64,000 bases of DNA from Mobiluncus sp963511525 (GTDB lineage: Bacteria; Actinomycetota; Actinomycetes; Actinomycetales; Actinomycetaceae), in contig NZ_CAUPIY010000007.1 of the NCBI RefSeq assembly GCF_963511525.1, positions 67,263 through 131,262 on the forward strand, in the 5' to 3' direction. Both the position numbers and the translations under genes were made by a program. Positions within the stretch are counted from its first letter, which is position 1. Each line of letters begins with the position of its first letter. The notes under the pieces were generated by a model. The model had not been told where the DNA came from. It ran no database searches and saw only the letters and a program-made list of their open reading frames with translations. Positions 33,035-42,258 of this stretch are shown piece by piece.

Positions 33035-34297
33035 CTAACGTGCCAAGACCGTCACCGCAGCGGGCTCAGCCGGAGCAGGAGGCGGGGACTTCAGTTCTGT
33101 CGCCTCAGTTCCCATCACTTTCACCAGTTCCTCATGGTAGCGCTGGACGGTAGCGGCATCGAGACGCGAGCCGGGCGGGGCGGCTCCGCCATCGAAATCG
33201 TGGACGGGAACCGCGTGGAATCGGCTGCGGTCCAGCACGACCGGGACCCACGCCGCTTGGCTGAGAGTGACCTGCGGGTGTTTCTCCGACCCGGAGATGT
33301 CAAAGCTCAGCCACGCAATCGACTCAATCTGAGTGCCGATTCCCATATCGGGGGTTTGGCTGGTCAGCAGGTTTCCGGTGCCGAAATAGGTCCACATCCC
33401 GGTACCGTGCACTCCTCCGGGCGTGAGCGTAATTGGCTGGGGAACGTGGGCGTGGTGGCCGACATAGGCGTCCACGACCCCGGATTGCGCCAGAGCCTGT
33501 GCCCATTGCCGCTGTTGGGGCTGGGGTTCATAGACGTATTCGCTGCCGCCGTGGGGACTGACGATCACGATGTCCGCCCCGGCCTGGCGGGCTTGCCGAG
33601 CATACTCGATGATTTGCTCGACATCGTTGATTTCCACCAGGTAAGGGTGATGGTCCACTTCCGGCACGGATTCAAAATTCAACCCGTACGTAAACGATAG
33701 GTGTGCCACGTGTACGGTGCGTCCCCCCTTGTGAATTTCATACATTTGCCAAGGGGTTTGCTCGACATTCGCGCGGGTCCCAGCCGTCCCCAGCCCGGCG
33801 TTTTGCAGCACTTCCAACGTGTGGGTGATACCCGCAGTCCCTTGGTCCCAACTGTGGTTCGACGCCGTGGAACAGCCGTCATAACCGACCTGGACCAGGC
33901 CGTTTGCCCAATCCATCGGGGCGTTGAAAATCGGGTAGCCGTGGGGAGCTTGTCCGGGTTTTCCGTAGGGAATTTCTTGATGGCACAAGGCCAGGTCGGC
34001 GCGTTCCAGGTAGGGCTTCACCTCTGCCAGCAGTTTCTCTAGGTGATATTGCCCGTCCGCCTCTCGAGACGCCGCTGTGACCCAGCCGTGGCTCAAAATG
34101 TCCCCGGTCATCGCCACGGTTAGGGTGGTTGGAGCCAGAGGCGCAGGAGTGCGGGTCGCGGCTGAGGTCACTGGGGCCGGTGTGTGGTGTTGATTCACAG
34201 CTCCGAGACCCGCCGCGACCGCGACCAGCGCGACGATTCCCGCCAGGAAAAACAGCAGGAAAAGGGCGGTACTGGGTCGGCTTCGGTACACAGACAC
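33035..34297 (-). CDS. CapA-family extracytoplasmic metallophosphoesterase-like protein
   Basis: 420 residues from a GTG start. N-terminal membrane anchor (about 10-35), a Pro/Thr-rich linker, then a PGA_cap/CapA domain: MTGDILSHG, NAPMDW, STASNHSWDQG, IVIVSPHGGSEY and YVGHHAHVPQP form the family's metal-binding His/Asp/Asn motifs. CapA homologues support poly-gamma-glutamate capsule synthesis in bacilli, but no capB/capC genes are present, so the substrate is unknown. It separates tRNA-Trp from secE-nusG, which are usually adjacent. Confidence 0.85.
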   Translation of the reverse strand: MSVYRSRPSTALFLLFFLAGIVALVAVAAGLGAVNQHHTPAPVTSAATRTPAPLAPTTLTVAMTGDILSHGWVTAASREADGQYHLEKLLAEVKPYLERADLALCHQEIPYGKPGQAPHGYPIFNAPMDWANGLVQVGYDGCSTASNHSWDQGTAGITHTLEVLQNAGLGTAGTRANVEQTPWQMYEIHKGGRTVHVAHLSFTYGLNFESVPEVDHHPYLVEINDVEQIIEYARQARQAGADIVIVSPHGGSEYVYEPQPQQRQWAQALAQSGVVDAYVGHHAHVPQPITLTPGGVHGTGMWTYFGTGNLLTSQTPDMGIGTQIESIAWLSFDISGSEKHPQVTLSQAAWVPVVLDRSRFHAVPVHDFDGGAAPPGSRLDAATVQRYHEELVKVMGTEATELKSPPPAPAEPAAVTVLAR

Positions 34298-34329
34298 TCC
34301 CGGAAACGTTGGAAACTGTATGAGCCAAG

Positions 34330-34405
34330 TGGCAGGGAAGACAGGACTCGAACCTGCAACCTACGGTTTTGGAGACCGTTGCGCTACCAATTGCGCCACT
34401 TCCCT
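34330..34405 (-). tRNA. tRNA-Trp (CCA)
   Basis: 76 nt with encoded CCA. Acceptor AGGGAAG/CTTCCCT, D arm GCGCAATTGGTAGCGC, anticodon stem ACGGT/ACCGT with loop CTCCAAA (anticodon CCA), T arm GCAGG-TTCGAGT-CCTGT. Confidence 0.97.
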
Positions 34406-34507
34406 AGTTTTGCGTAAGCCCCGCAGGGCGGAAACGAAAAACGCAGCGTCCTCAATGATAAGGCAAATCTGCCATAACTTTCAAGCGCGCTAATACCGAG
34501 CCGGATT

Positions 34508-34556
34508 AAAACATTTCACCGGGGGCAACACCCCAACGCGCCGCCCCCGGTGAAAT
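34508..34556 (-). terminator. terminator of the aminotransferase gene
   Basis: Perfect 14-bp stem ATTTCACCGGGGGC / GCCCCCGGTGAAAT with a 16-nt loop. On the minus strand it is followed by GTTTT. It lies 8 nt past the stop. Confidence 0.85.
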
Positions 34557-34563
34557 CCAAAAT

Positions 34564-35769
34564 CTACTTCACTTTTGCCAGCAAATCCTGCACCCGGCCA
34601 ACCCCTTCAACCAGGTCAGCATCGGAAAGAGCATAGGACATGCGGATAAAGCCGCTGGGGCCGAAAGCCTCACCGGGAACGACCGCAACTTCGGCCTTGT
34701 CCAAAATCATGGCCGCCAGCTGGGAGGAGGACTCGATACGCTCCCCATCCAAGCTACGCCCAAACAACCCCGTGACGTCGGGATACACATAGAACGCGCC
34801 GCGTGGCACCGGTACCTGCAAACCGTCAATCTCACGCAACATCCGCACGATGGTCTGACGACGCTGGTCAAAGGCTTGACGCATCTGTTCCACCGCATCC
34901 AGCGGCCCGTTCAACGCCGCGATGGCGGCCCGCTGGGCAATGTTGCACACGTTGGAAGTCAGGTGGGACTGGAAGTTCGTGGCGGCCTTGATGACATCAG
35001 TCGGGCCGTTCATCCAGCCCAGACGCCACCCGGTCATGGCGTAGGACTTCGCCACGCCGTTGACAATGACGCAGGTGTCCGCCAGTTCCGGAACCAGCTT
35101 CAGAATGTGAGCAGGCTTAGCGTCGTCATAGAGCAGGTGTTCATAAATCTCATCGCTGATGACCCACACGCCCTTTTCCACAGCCCACTGGCCGATGGCG
35201 GTCAGCTCCTCGGGGGTGTAGACCGTGCCGGTCGGGTTGGACGGCGAACACATCAGCAGGACTTTGGTTCGCTCGCTGCGTTTCGCCTCCAAGTCCTCCG
35301 GGGTGACTTTGTAGTCCCGGTCAGCACCGGCGAAAACTTCCACCGGAACGCCGCCAGCCAGGCGAATCGCCTCGGGGTAAGTGGTCCAATAGGGCGCGGG
35401 CAGCAGCACTTCGTCGCCGGGGTCGACGGTGGCGGCAAAAGCCTGGAACACGGATTGTTTCCCGCCGTTGGTGACGATGACGTTGTTCGGGTCGATTTCG
35501 TAGCCGGAGTCGCGCAAGGTCTTGGCGGCGATGGCTTCGCGGGTGACCAGCATCCCTTTGCCTTGGGTGTAGTGGTGGTTCGCGGGGTCTTTACAGGCCG
35601 CCACGGCGGCTTCCACTATGTAATCGGGGGTCGGAAAATCCGGTTCACCAGCGCCGAAGCCGATGACCGGCTTTCCGGCAGCTTTCAGTTCTTTCGCTTT
35701 ACTATCGACAGCGAGGGTCGCGGACGGGGCAATGGCGGCAAGGCGCGCAGAAACACGATTTTTACTCAT
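34564..35769 (-). CDS. pyridoxal-phosphate aminotransferase (aspartate aminotransferase type)
   Basis: 401 residues, fold-type I class I aminotransferase. Landmarks: GAGEPDFPTPDYI near the N terminus, GGKQSVFQAF, CSPSNPTGTVY, ISDEIYEHLLY, the PLP lysine in GVAKSYAMTGWRLGW, and the substrate-binding Arg in FIRMSYA close to the C terminus. This subgroup (AspB/AspC-like Ibeta) transfers amino groups between aspartate or aromatic amino acids and 2-oxoglutarate; the exact substrate cannot be fixed by sight. ATG at 35769 chosen; the frame is open for 12 more codons. Confidence 0.9.
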   Translation of the reverse strand: MSKNRVSARLAAIAPSATLAVDSKAKELKAAGKPVIGFGAGEPDFPTPDYIVEAAVAACKDPANHHYTQGKGMLVTREAIAAKTLRDSGYEIDPNNVIVTNGGKQSVFQAFAATVDPGDEVLLPAPYWTTYPEAIRLAGGVPVEVFAGADRDYKVTPEDLEAKRSERTKVLLMCSPSNPTGTVYTPEELTAIGQWAVEKGVWVISDEIYEHLLYDDAKPAHILKLVPELADTCVIVNGVAKSYAMTGWRLGWMNGPTDVIKAATNFQSHLTSNVCNIAQRAAIAALNGPLDAVEQMRQAFDQRRQTIVRMLREIDGLQVPVPRGAFYVYPDVTGLFGRSLDGERIESSSQLAAMILDKAEVAVVPGEAFGPSGFIRMSYALSDADLVEGVGRVQDLLAKVK

Positions 35770-35862
35770 GCCCCCATTCTTGCACTTTTCGTCAGGGCAG
35801 CGCACCGTTTTCGTGGGGTCCAGCCTAGGTGGGCCACAGGACAGCTGCGACCGCGAAAAAAC

Positions 35863-36189
35863 CTATTCCCCCAGTTCAGGGCCGATATCGAGATCCCGCT
35901 TCACCGCGCGGGTCGTCCTGACGTAATAGAACACAGCCGCCGCCACCATCACGATGCTGACCACGATGGAGGGATAGTCCCGGTGCGCCGTGAGAGCAAT
36001 GACTATCAGCGTCGCCGCCGCCACCACCGTGAATCCCAACACGACCCGCGCCAGAAAAACGACACGGTTGTATTCTTCACGGCTGGTAGAGGGCCGCCCC
36101 GGCAGGCTACCCGCGCCATGCTCGGGGCACTCTCCGGTCACCGGCTGATCATCAGGCAGCCCGCTGGTGCCCGCCAAAGGTTCGTTCAT
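35863..36189 (-). CDS. small two-helix membrane protein
   Basis: 108 residues. A Pro/Gly-rich cytoplasmic N terminus (1-40), two transmembrane helices (about 45-65 and 70-90) and a charged C terminus. No family recognised. It lies 93 nt upstream of the aminotransferase gene on the same strand and may be co-transcribed with it. Confidence 0.65.
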   Translation of the reverse strand: MNEPLAGTSGLPDDQPVTGECPEHGAGSLPGRPSTSREEYNRVVFLARVVLGFTVVAAATLIVIALTAHRDYPSIVVSIVMVAAAVFYYVRTTRAVKRDLDIGPELGE

Positions 36190-36251
36190 GGCTTCAGCCT
36201 ATCAAAGCCAGCCTAGGTAAACAGGACGAAAACCCGTCTCCCTGCGCACAG

Positions 36252-36485
36252 TTTCCACAAGTTATCCACAGGTGTTGGGGACAGTTTTGCAGAGTTTACT
36301 GGGGAAATCGCACATCGGTTTGTATTAACAAACCCGTCACCGCCGTCAGGGTTCTGAACTGGGTATTTGCAGCAATTCACCTGATATTACGCCATTTTTT
36401 CACCCCTTTATTAACCTGGAGTTTACCTGCACTTTTCCGCCGGAAACTCCTTCATCCACATTTTTTCCACAGGCCATGTGTATAA
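36252..36485. other. intergenic region with DnaA-box-like sites
   Basis: TTATCCACA at 36262-36270 and TTATACACA on the minus strand at 36477-36485 both match the TTATNCACA consensus. TTTCCACA (36252-36259) and TTTTCCACA (near 36464-36472) are near matches. The region between is AT-rich for this genome and contains GTTTGT-ATTA-ACAAAC. It lies downstream of the recombinase gene. No ORF seen. Confidence 0.4.
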
Positions 36486-36495
36486 CTCGTTCGCA

Positions 36496-37641
36496 CTAGG
36501 CGGCAGCCCGGCGCAGAGTCGTTTGCCGCATCCGGCTCAACGCCCCGGCGACATCGCCCAAGTCTGGTTCAAACAAGTCCGCATAGACATCAAGGGTCAG
36601 CGAAGCCGAGGAATGCCCCAGCATGCGCTGCACCGCCTTCACGTTAGCTCCCGCCGACACCGCCAAAGTGGCGGCGGTGTGGCGCAGGTCGTGTATGTGC
36701 AGTCCGGCCTGTCCGACCGCGAGCGCCGCCATGTCGAAGTGTAAGCGCAGGTTGGAGGCCCGCAGGGGGGTGCCGTGTTTCGTGGCGAACAGGAAATCGT
36801 CGCCTCCGCACGCCGCCCGGGTCAATACCCGCAAGTCGCGGCGCAAGAAATCCGGTATCGGCACGACCCGGGTGCGCCCGTTCTTGGGAGTACCGAATAC
36901 TTGCCGCCCCGACACCTCCGACACCGCCCGTTCAATCCGAATCACGCGGCGTTCCAAGTCGACCGCAGCGGGGGTCAACGCCAGGGCTTCCCCAATACGT
37001 AAACCGGTGTACCCCAGCAAACGCACCAAAATTTCCAGTTGATTGCCACCCGGCGCAGGGGTTTGCCCACCGCGCGCCCGAGCCAGCGAGGCCAACCCCG
37101 CGTCTATCGCCCCCGCCCGGGACTTGCGCCGAGTCAGGTACCCGCCGCGACCTTTCTTGCGCAAAAACACCACATTCTGTCCCAAACCGCCGGGCAAAAT
37201 AACCCCCGAGGGTTCGCGGGTCAACCGCCACCACCCAATTTCCAGCGCCAGGGATTCTAGCTGCAGCACAGTCAAGTAGCGGTGGCGTCCGGTGCGGCAC
37301 ACAGTCGGCAGCGGCACCCCGGCCGCAACGTTGCTTTCGATGGCCCCCAACCGGTTGGCCAACGCCAGTACCTGCCCCACGATTTGATAAGCCTGACGCA
37401 CCCCGGTAGGGCTGACGCCCTGTTGAGCGAGCTTCGCAACCCAGGAGACGACCTGCAGGTAGCTGACCTGGTTCGGAGCCTGTTCCCCAAATTCCAGGTT
37501 GACCGTGTTTAGCATCGAACGATAACTTGCCCGGGTGGTCGGCTTGAGGTCGACCCGGCTTTCCAGCCAAATCCGGCCAAAATCGGCGAAAGTGCGCGGT
37601 TCGAAGTCAGCGCGGGGTTCGGTGGTTGTCAGTTCTTCCAT
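36496..37641 (-). CDS. tyrosine recombinase/phage-type integrase
   Basis: 381 residues. N-terminal SAM-like core-binding domain (about 20-130, TTRASYRSMLNTVN), then the catalytic domain with the conserved Arg in GYTGLRIGEALAL, the beta-strand Lys in TPKNGRTRVVPI, HDLRHTAAT, LGHSS and the Tyr nucleophile in TLDVYADL. A Gly/Arg-rich segment of about 60-70 residues (around WWRLTREPSG to GGQTPAPGG) interrupts the domain before the first Arg. ATG at 37641 has AAGGGA upstream. It has no excisionase, tRNA or cargo beside it, so it may be a relic of an element or a chromosomal recombinase. Confidence 0.88.
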   Translation of the reverse strand: MEELTTTEPRADFEPRTFADFGRIWLESRVDLKPTTRASYRSMLNTVNLEFGEQAPNQVSYLQVVSWVAKLAQQGVSPTGVRQAYQIVGQVLALANRLGAIESNVAAGVPLPTVCRTGRHRYLTVLQLESLALEIGWWRLTREPSGVILPGGLGQNVVFLRKKGRGGYLTRRKSRAGAIDAGLASLARARGGQTPAPGGNQLEILVRLLGYTGLRIGEALALTPAAVDLERRVIRIERAVSEVSGRQVFGTPKNGRTRVVPIPDFLRRDLRVLTRAACGGDDFLFATKHGTPLRASNLRLHFDMAALAVGQAGLHIHDLRHTAATLAVSAGANVKAVQRMLGHSSASLTLDVYADLFEPDLGDVAGALSRMRQTTLRRAAA

Positions 37642-37741
37642 TGTTTTCCCTTTCAAGTAGGCAAATTCCCGAGGTCTCGGGGCTGGCGGGAGCCAGCACA
37701 ATGGGAAACGGTAGAATGTGAGGTCACTGAGGAGGAAAAAC

Positions 37742-38956
37742 TTGGCGAAAATTTTAATGGGATTATCCGGCGGGGTGGATTCCGCCGTGGCGACCGCACG
37801 CTTGCAAGCAGCCGGTCACGAAGTTTCGGGCTTCTTTATGCAGTTGGAGTCCCCCTCCCGCCCGTGGTCGCGTCCTGCCGCTTCTGCCGAGCCGGTCGAT
37901 GCCCTGGCTGATGCGCGCCGGGTCGCAGATTTCCTGGGGGTCGAGTTGCAGGTGTGGGACTTGGCCGAGCGGTTCAACCGGGTCGTGATGGATTCGTTTG
38001 TGCAGGCTTATCGCGAGGGACTGACCCCGAATCCGTGTGTGCATTGCAACCGTTTCATCAAGTTTGGTTACGTCATCGAACGCGCCCTGCGAGAAGGTTT
38101 CGATTATGTCGCGACCGGCCACTACGCCCGACTGTGGCGGCCCGGCCAGGCAGGGTTGATTCCGGCGGGAGTTCCCCAGACCGGTGCGGACGGCGCGTTT
38201 CCGGACTTCGCCCTGCTACGCGGGTCGGCGATGGGCAAGGACCAAAGTTACGTTTTGGCAGGGGCACGAGCCGCAGCGTTGGCACGAGCCGTGTTCCCGC
38301 TGGGGGACGTGACGGACAAGGCCGCCACCCGCGCTGAAGCTGAGGCACTGGGGATTCCGGTGGCGGGCAAGCGGGATTCTTTTGATATTTGTTTCCTCCC
38401 GGACGGGGATACGCGCGGCTTTTTGCGCGGCTGTATCGGGGCGGCGCCGGGTCCCATTGTGGACGAGGACGGAGCGGTGGTGGGCTCGCATGACGGCGCT
38501 TTCCAATACACGGTCGGACAGCGCCGTGGCCTGCATATTCCCCGGCCTCACGCGGACGGCGCTCCCCGCTACGTACAGGGTACGGATCCGGAAACGAACA
38601 CGGTGTTTGTGGCTCCCCGCCAGGCGCTGACGGTCACGGAAATTCACGCCGGGCCGGTGGTGAACTGGCTGATAGACCCCACCAAGCTGGGACTCAGCGC
38701 AACTGGTGAGGGTCAGTTGGACCCGCCCGGGTTGACTATCCAGTTCCGTGCCCACGGCAAACCCGTCGCCCCGCAGGGCGTGTATCTGGAAACCGGGGAT
38801 GGCGGAATCGAACTGCGGGTGGTGCTACAGCCCGCCGATGAGGTTACCGGAGTGGCGCCAGGTCAATCCCTGGTGCTTTACCAGGACAGTCCCCGGGGAG
38901 ACCGAGTTATCGCCCAGGCGACCATCACCGCTACCGACAGCGGACCACACTTGTAA
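37742..38956 (+). CDS. mnmA: tRNA 2-thiouridine(34) synthase MnmA
   Basis: 404 residues. ATP-pyrophosphatase that activates U34 of tRNA-Lys/Glu/Gln for thiolation. The PP-loop is MGLSGGVDSAVA, the first catalytic Cys is in NPCVHCNRFIKFG and the second in FDICFLPDGD. The RNA-binding C-terminal domains contain GQRRGLHIP. The start codon is TTG at 37742 with GGAGGA 6 nt upstream; the ATG at 37718 would lie ahead of this site. An insert of about 20 residues follows the catalytic HYAR block. Divergent from the recombinase. Confidence 0.95.
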   Translation: MAKILMGLSGGVDSAVATARLQAAGHEVSGFFMQLESPSRPWSRPAASAEPVDALADARRVADFLGVELQVWDLAERFNRVVMDSFVQAYREGLTPNPCVHCNRFIKFGYVIERALREGFDYVATGHYARLWRPGQAGLIPAGVPQTGADGAFPDFALLRGSAMGKDQSYVLAGARAAALARAVFPLGDVTDKAATRAEAEALGIPVAGKRDSFDICFLPDGDTRGFLRGCIGAAPGPIVDEDGAVVGSHDGAFQYTVGQRRGLHIPRPHADGAPRYVQGTDPETNTVFVAPRQALTVTEIHAGPVVNWLIDPTKLGLSATGEGQLDPPGLTIQFRAHGKPVAPQGVYLETGDGGIELRVVLQPADEVTGVAPGQSLVLYQDSPRGDRVIAQATITATDSGPHL

Positions 38957-39093
38957 CCCCGGAACTCATTTACGAAAAACGTCAGTAACTGAAATCGGGC
39001 GACGGCAGAGAACTCGCGACCGGAAAAAGCCAGAATTACCCGCCACAAGTTAGGCGAAGCTCACAATGTCCGGCACGCGAGACGTTTTCCCGG

Positions 39094-39099
39094 TAATGT
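39094..39099 (+). promoter_or_regulatory. -10 box for a probable leaderless glgX mRNA
   Basis: TAATGT at 39094-39099, 7 nt before the ATG at 39107; there is no ribosome-binding site between them. The -35 is not obvious. Confidence 0.4.
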
Positions 39100-39106
39100 C
39101 GAACCT

Positions 39107-41695
39107 ATGACTGTCGAGAAGAAGGGGACGACACCGACATTTGCTCCCACTGACGTGGTCGCGGAGGAACCGAAACTCGACCCACACCACTTGGGACCCA
39201 CTATTACAGAATCCGGGGTCGCCTTTTCCGTTTATTCTCACCAAGCCACGGCGGTAGAGGTGTGCCTGTTCGACTCTCCGGACGAAAACGGGCGCTACCA
39301 GTCCGAACGCCGGATTCGACTGCGCGGACCGTTCCGCGGGATTTGGCACGGCAACATTCGTGGCGTACGTCCCGGTCAGGTATACGGATATCGGGCTTAT
39401 GGGCCGTGGGATCCCGACGCGGGAGTGTTCTATAACCCGCAAAAGGTTCTGCTCGACCCCTACGCGAAAGCGATTACGCAGCCCCCCGTTCTCAGCCCCC
39501 AGCTTTACGCCCATCAGGTCGATGCCGAGCTAAAGCCCGTGACTCGCGAACTCACTATGGATCCGTTGGATTCCGCGGACTACAACGCACTGTCGGTCGT
39601 GGTGAACACGCATTCTTTCCCGGTAGCGGATCGGCCGCGCACGTCTTGGCGGCGCACCGTCATTTATGAAGCGCATGTCAAAGGTTTGACCCGGCAACTG
39701 CCCGGAATTCCCCCGGAACTGCAGGGTACCTACGCCGGTTTGGCGAACCCGGTCACCATTGATTACCTGAAAAACTTGGGCGTGACCGCTATTGAGCTGC
39801 TGCCGATTCACGCCAAGATGCCCGAACCGTTTCTGGCGGAACGTAACCTGAGTAACTATTGGGGCTACTCGACTCTGAGCTATTTCGCGCCCGAACCGAC
39901 CTACGCGACCGAAGCCGCCCAGCGTCAAGGCCCCCAGGCCGTCTTGGACGAGGTCCGCGGCATGGTCTCACTGCTACACCAGGCCGGTATCGAGATCCTG
40001 TTGGACGTGGTCTATAACCATACCGCCGAGGGTGGCACCCTGGGACCGTCTCTCAGCTTGCGTGGCTTGGATCCGCAATGTTACTACGTGTGGAATCACG
40101 GCTACCCCAACCAGATGGTAGACTTCACCGGCTGCGGCAATACGGTCGATTTCACGTCCACCGAGTCGGTGGCGCTGCTGTTGGATTCCCTACGGTATTG
40201 GGCCGGAGAAGTCGGGGTGGACGGTTTCCGTTTCGACTTGGGGGTAACGCTGGGGCGCAACCGTGAACAGTACGCCCTGCGCCATCCTTCTTTTGTGGGC
40301 ATGGCGACGGACCCGGTTCTGGCTGGCTGCAAACTCATTGCCGAGCCGTGGGACATGGGTCCGAACGGGTGGCAAACCGGGAACTTCCCCTCGCCTTTTG
40401 CGGACTGGAACGACCGCTACCGCGACGGCATCAGGGGTTTTTGGCTCACCGATGCGGCGGCGCTGGCCCACGGCCGTCACGCCCACGGCCCGCACGAGCT
40501 CGCCACCCGCGTCTCCGGGTCGGCTGACCTGTACGGTTCCAACATCGCCGAATACAACCGCGGTCCGGGAGCGTCCATCAACTTTGTCGCGGCCCACGAC
40601 GGCTTTACCCTGGCTGACCTGGTGACTTTCGACCACAAACACAACGAAGCCAACCTGGAAGGTAACCGGGACGGGACGAACAACAATAACTCGTGGAACC
40701 ACGGTCACGAAGGCCACGTGCTGAGTGGCAAAGAACTGGGGGACGAGGACCTACCCAGCGCTGCCGCGGAAATCGGCCCCGACCCGCAGTCTGGCGAAGG
40801 TTTCTCCCGCCGGTTTAGCCGCATGGATCCCACCACACCCTTCCACGGCGACCCGCTGAACCGCACCGAGATGGTAAAAGTCGCCACAAACCGGCTGAAA
40901 ACCTTGCGAAACTTGTGGGGCACCCTGGCGATTAGCTCCGGCACCCCCATGATTTTGGCGGGGGACGAGTTTGGGAACACACAGAACGGCAACAATAACG
41001 CCTATTGCCAGGACGGGCCGATTTCCTGGTTGGATTGGCGCTGGCAACCCTGGCAAAAGGGACTGTTTGAAACTGCCCGCTACCTGTTGCATTTGCGCGC
41101 CGAACACCCGGTCATGCGCCCCGATGAGTTCGCCTCCGGGATGCCCCAGGCCGGGGATAAGCTCCAAGACCTGTCGTGGTACAACCGCGAAGGCGAACAT
41201 TTGACCCCCGGCGCCTGGCACGATCCCGCCAACCGCGTCCTCCAGATGCTACGTTCCGGAGCCCCCTGGGACGACGTGGATTTGCTGGTCATGATTAACG
41301 GGACCAATGACGAAGTCCAGATTAACCCCCCGCGGGCGCGTTCCCGCGTGTTTCGGCTGGTGTGGGATTCCACCTGGCCCGATCCGAGCGCCCGCGAAGG
41401 CAGCGCGGGGGAAAAGCTGCAGCTGTTGACCGGTTTAAACTCCGCGGCGCCCTCTGCCCGGCATCAAGACACGAACGACCCGGTCGCGCTGTTTGCCGAG
41501 GAAGTCGGGGTCACCCCCGGTTCCGGAATCCGTTTGGCGGAAGTCATTTCCGAGCTGCCCGTGACGGTGCGCGGCATGAGATCCAAGATGGCGCCGTTCT
41601 CGATGCGGATTTTCTTTGCCGAAGTGCCGGACAATCCCTCCGGGGACGAGAAAATCGATTTGCTGAACACCTTGCGCAAAGTCCAAAAGCACTAG
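39107..41695 (+). CDS. glgX: glycogen debranching enzyme GlgX (isoamylase type)
   Basis: 862 residues. N-terminal CBM48 domain (about 25-140), GH13 catalytic barrel, and C-terminal beta domain. GH13 landmarks: DVVYNHTAEGG, the nucleophile Asp in VDGFRFDLGVTLGR (about residue 377), the acid/base Glu in LIAEPWD (about 412) and FVAAHDGFTLADLV with the transition-state Asp. The SEKHNEAN-type loop reads DHKHNEANLEGNRDG, characteristic of GlgX/TreX. It hydrolyses alpha-1,6 branch points in glycogen. It is about 150 residues longer than E. coli GlgX, mainly in the C-terminal half. Confidence 0.94.
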   Translation: MTVEKKGTTPTFAPTDVVAEEPKLDPHHLGPTITESGVAFSVYSHQATAVEVCLFDSPDENGRYQSERRIRLRGPFRGIWHGNIRGVRPGQVYGYRAYGPWDPDAGVFYNPQKVLLDPYAKAITQPPVLSPQLYAHQVDAELKPVTRELTMDPLDSADYNALSVVVNTHSFPVADRPRTSWRRTVIYEAHVKGLTRQLPGIPPELQGTYAGLANPVTIDYLKNLGVTAIELLPIHAKMPEPFLAERNLSNYWGYSTLSYFAPEPTYATEAAQRQGPQAVLDEVRGMVSLLHQAGIEILLDVVYNHTAEGGTLGPSLSLRGLDPQCYYVWNHGYPNQMVDFTGCGNTVDFTSTESVALLLDSLRYWAGEVGVDGFRFDLGVTLGRNREQYALRHPSFVGMATDPVLAGCKLIAEPWDMGPNGWQTGNFPSPFADWNDRYRDGIRGFWLTDAAALAHGRHAHGPHELATRVSGSADLYGSNIAEYNRGPGASINFVAAHDGFTLADLVTFDHKHNEANLEGNRDGTNNNNSWNHGHEGHVLSGKELGDEDLPSAAAEIGPDPQSGEGFSRRFSRMDPTTPFHGDPLNRTEMVKVATNRLKTLRNLWGTLAISSGTPMILAGDEFGNTQNGNNNAYCQDGPISWLDWRWQPWQKGLFETARYLLHLRAEHPVMRPDEFASGMPQAGDKLQDLSWYNREGEHLTPGAWHDPANRVLQMLRSGAPWDDVDLLVMINGTNDEVQINPPRARSRVFRLVWDSTWPDPSAREGSAGEKLQLLTGLNSAAPSARHQDTNDPVALFAEEVGVTPGSGIRLAEVISELPVTVRGMRSKMAPFSMRIFFAEVPDNPSGDEKIDLLNTLRKVQKH

Positions 41696-41925
41696 GGCGC
41701 CGCGTCAGTGCGTTGCGCCGGTGCGTGCCGTGTCGGTGTGTGGCGCATAAGGCCGTGTGACCTGCGGTGTAGTGGGGTCGCGCGAAAACCAGCGCGGCGG
41801 GCGAGCTAACGCAAACGTACGCTCTCAGGGTTAGCGCACAAGTGAGGCCGGGTCACCGGTGACGTGGACGGCGAGCCGCCGGACGCGCTCGTGACCCACC
41901 CTTGTGAATGCGCCGAAGAATGCGC

Positions 41926-42258
41926 CTATTCGTCTAACAGATAGTCGCGGCGCCCCAGACTTTTGGGATTGGCCTTCGCGGGCGAGGACGGGTAGGGCTT
42001 GTTTTCCCCTGCCGCCCCGGGACGCCCTTTGAACTCCCCGGCCCGGAAAGAATCTTCCCCGACCTCATAAGCCCATTCCAGCAGCATATCCGTCGTCTCA
42101 TCCACCAGCTCATCGCGGGTTTCCGGGCTCACTGACGCGCCTTGATTATCCAAGTTGATAATCCACAGGGCGCGCTCCACCATCCGGTCTGCCACGGCCT
42201 GGGCATGGTCGCGGCGCCGAATCAGGTCCTCTGGTTTTTTGTCGTCCGGTTCCATCAC
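41926..42258 (-). CDS. small hypothetical protein downstream of trpS
   Basis: 110 residues, acidic and hydrophilic, with one helical region (about 10-70: LIRRRDHAQAVADRMVERALWII, DELVDETTDMLLEWAYEVGED). No family recognised. Its ATG overlaps the trpS stop (ATGA), so it is translated with trpS. The 230 nt after it hold no other gene that I can support. Confidence 0.65.
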   Translation of the reverse strand: MMEPDDKKPEDLIRRRDHAQAVADRMVERALWIINLDNQGASVSPETRDELVDETTDMLLEWAYEVGEDSFRAGEFKGRPGAAGENKPYPSSPAKANPKSLGRRDYLLDE

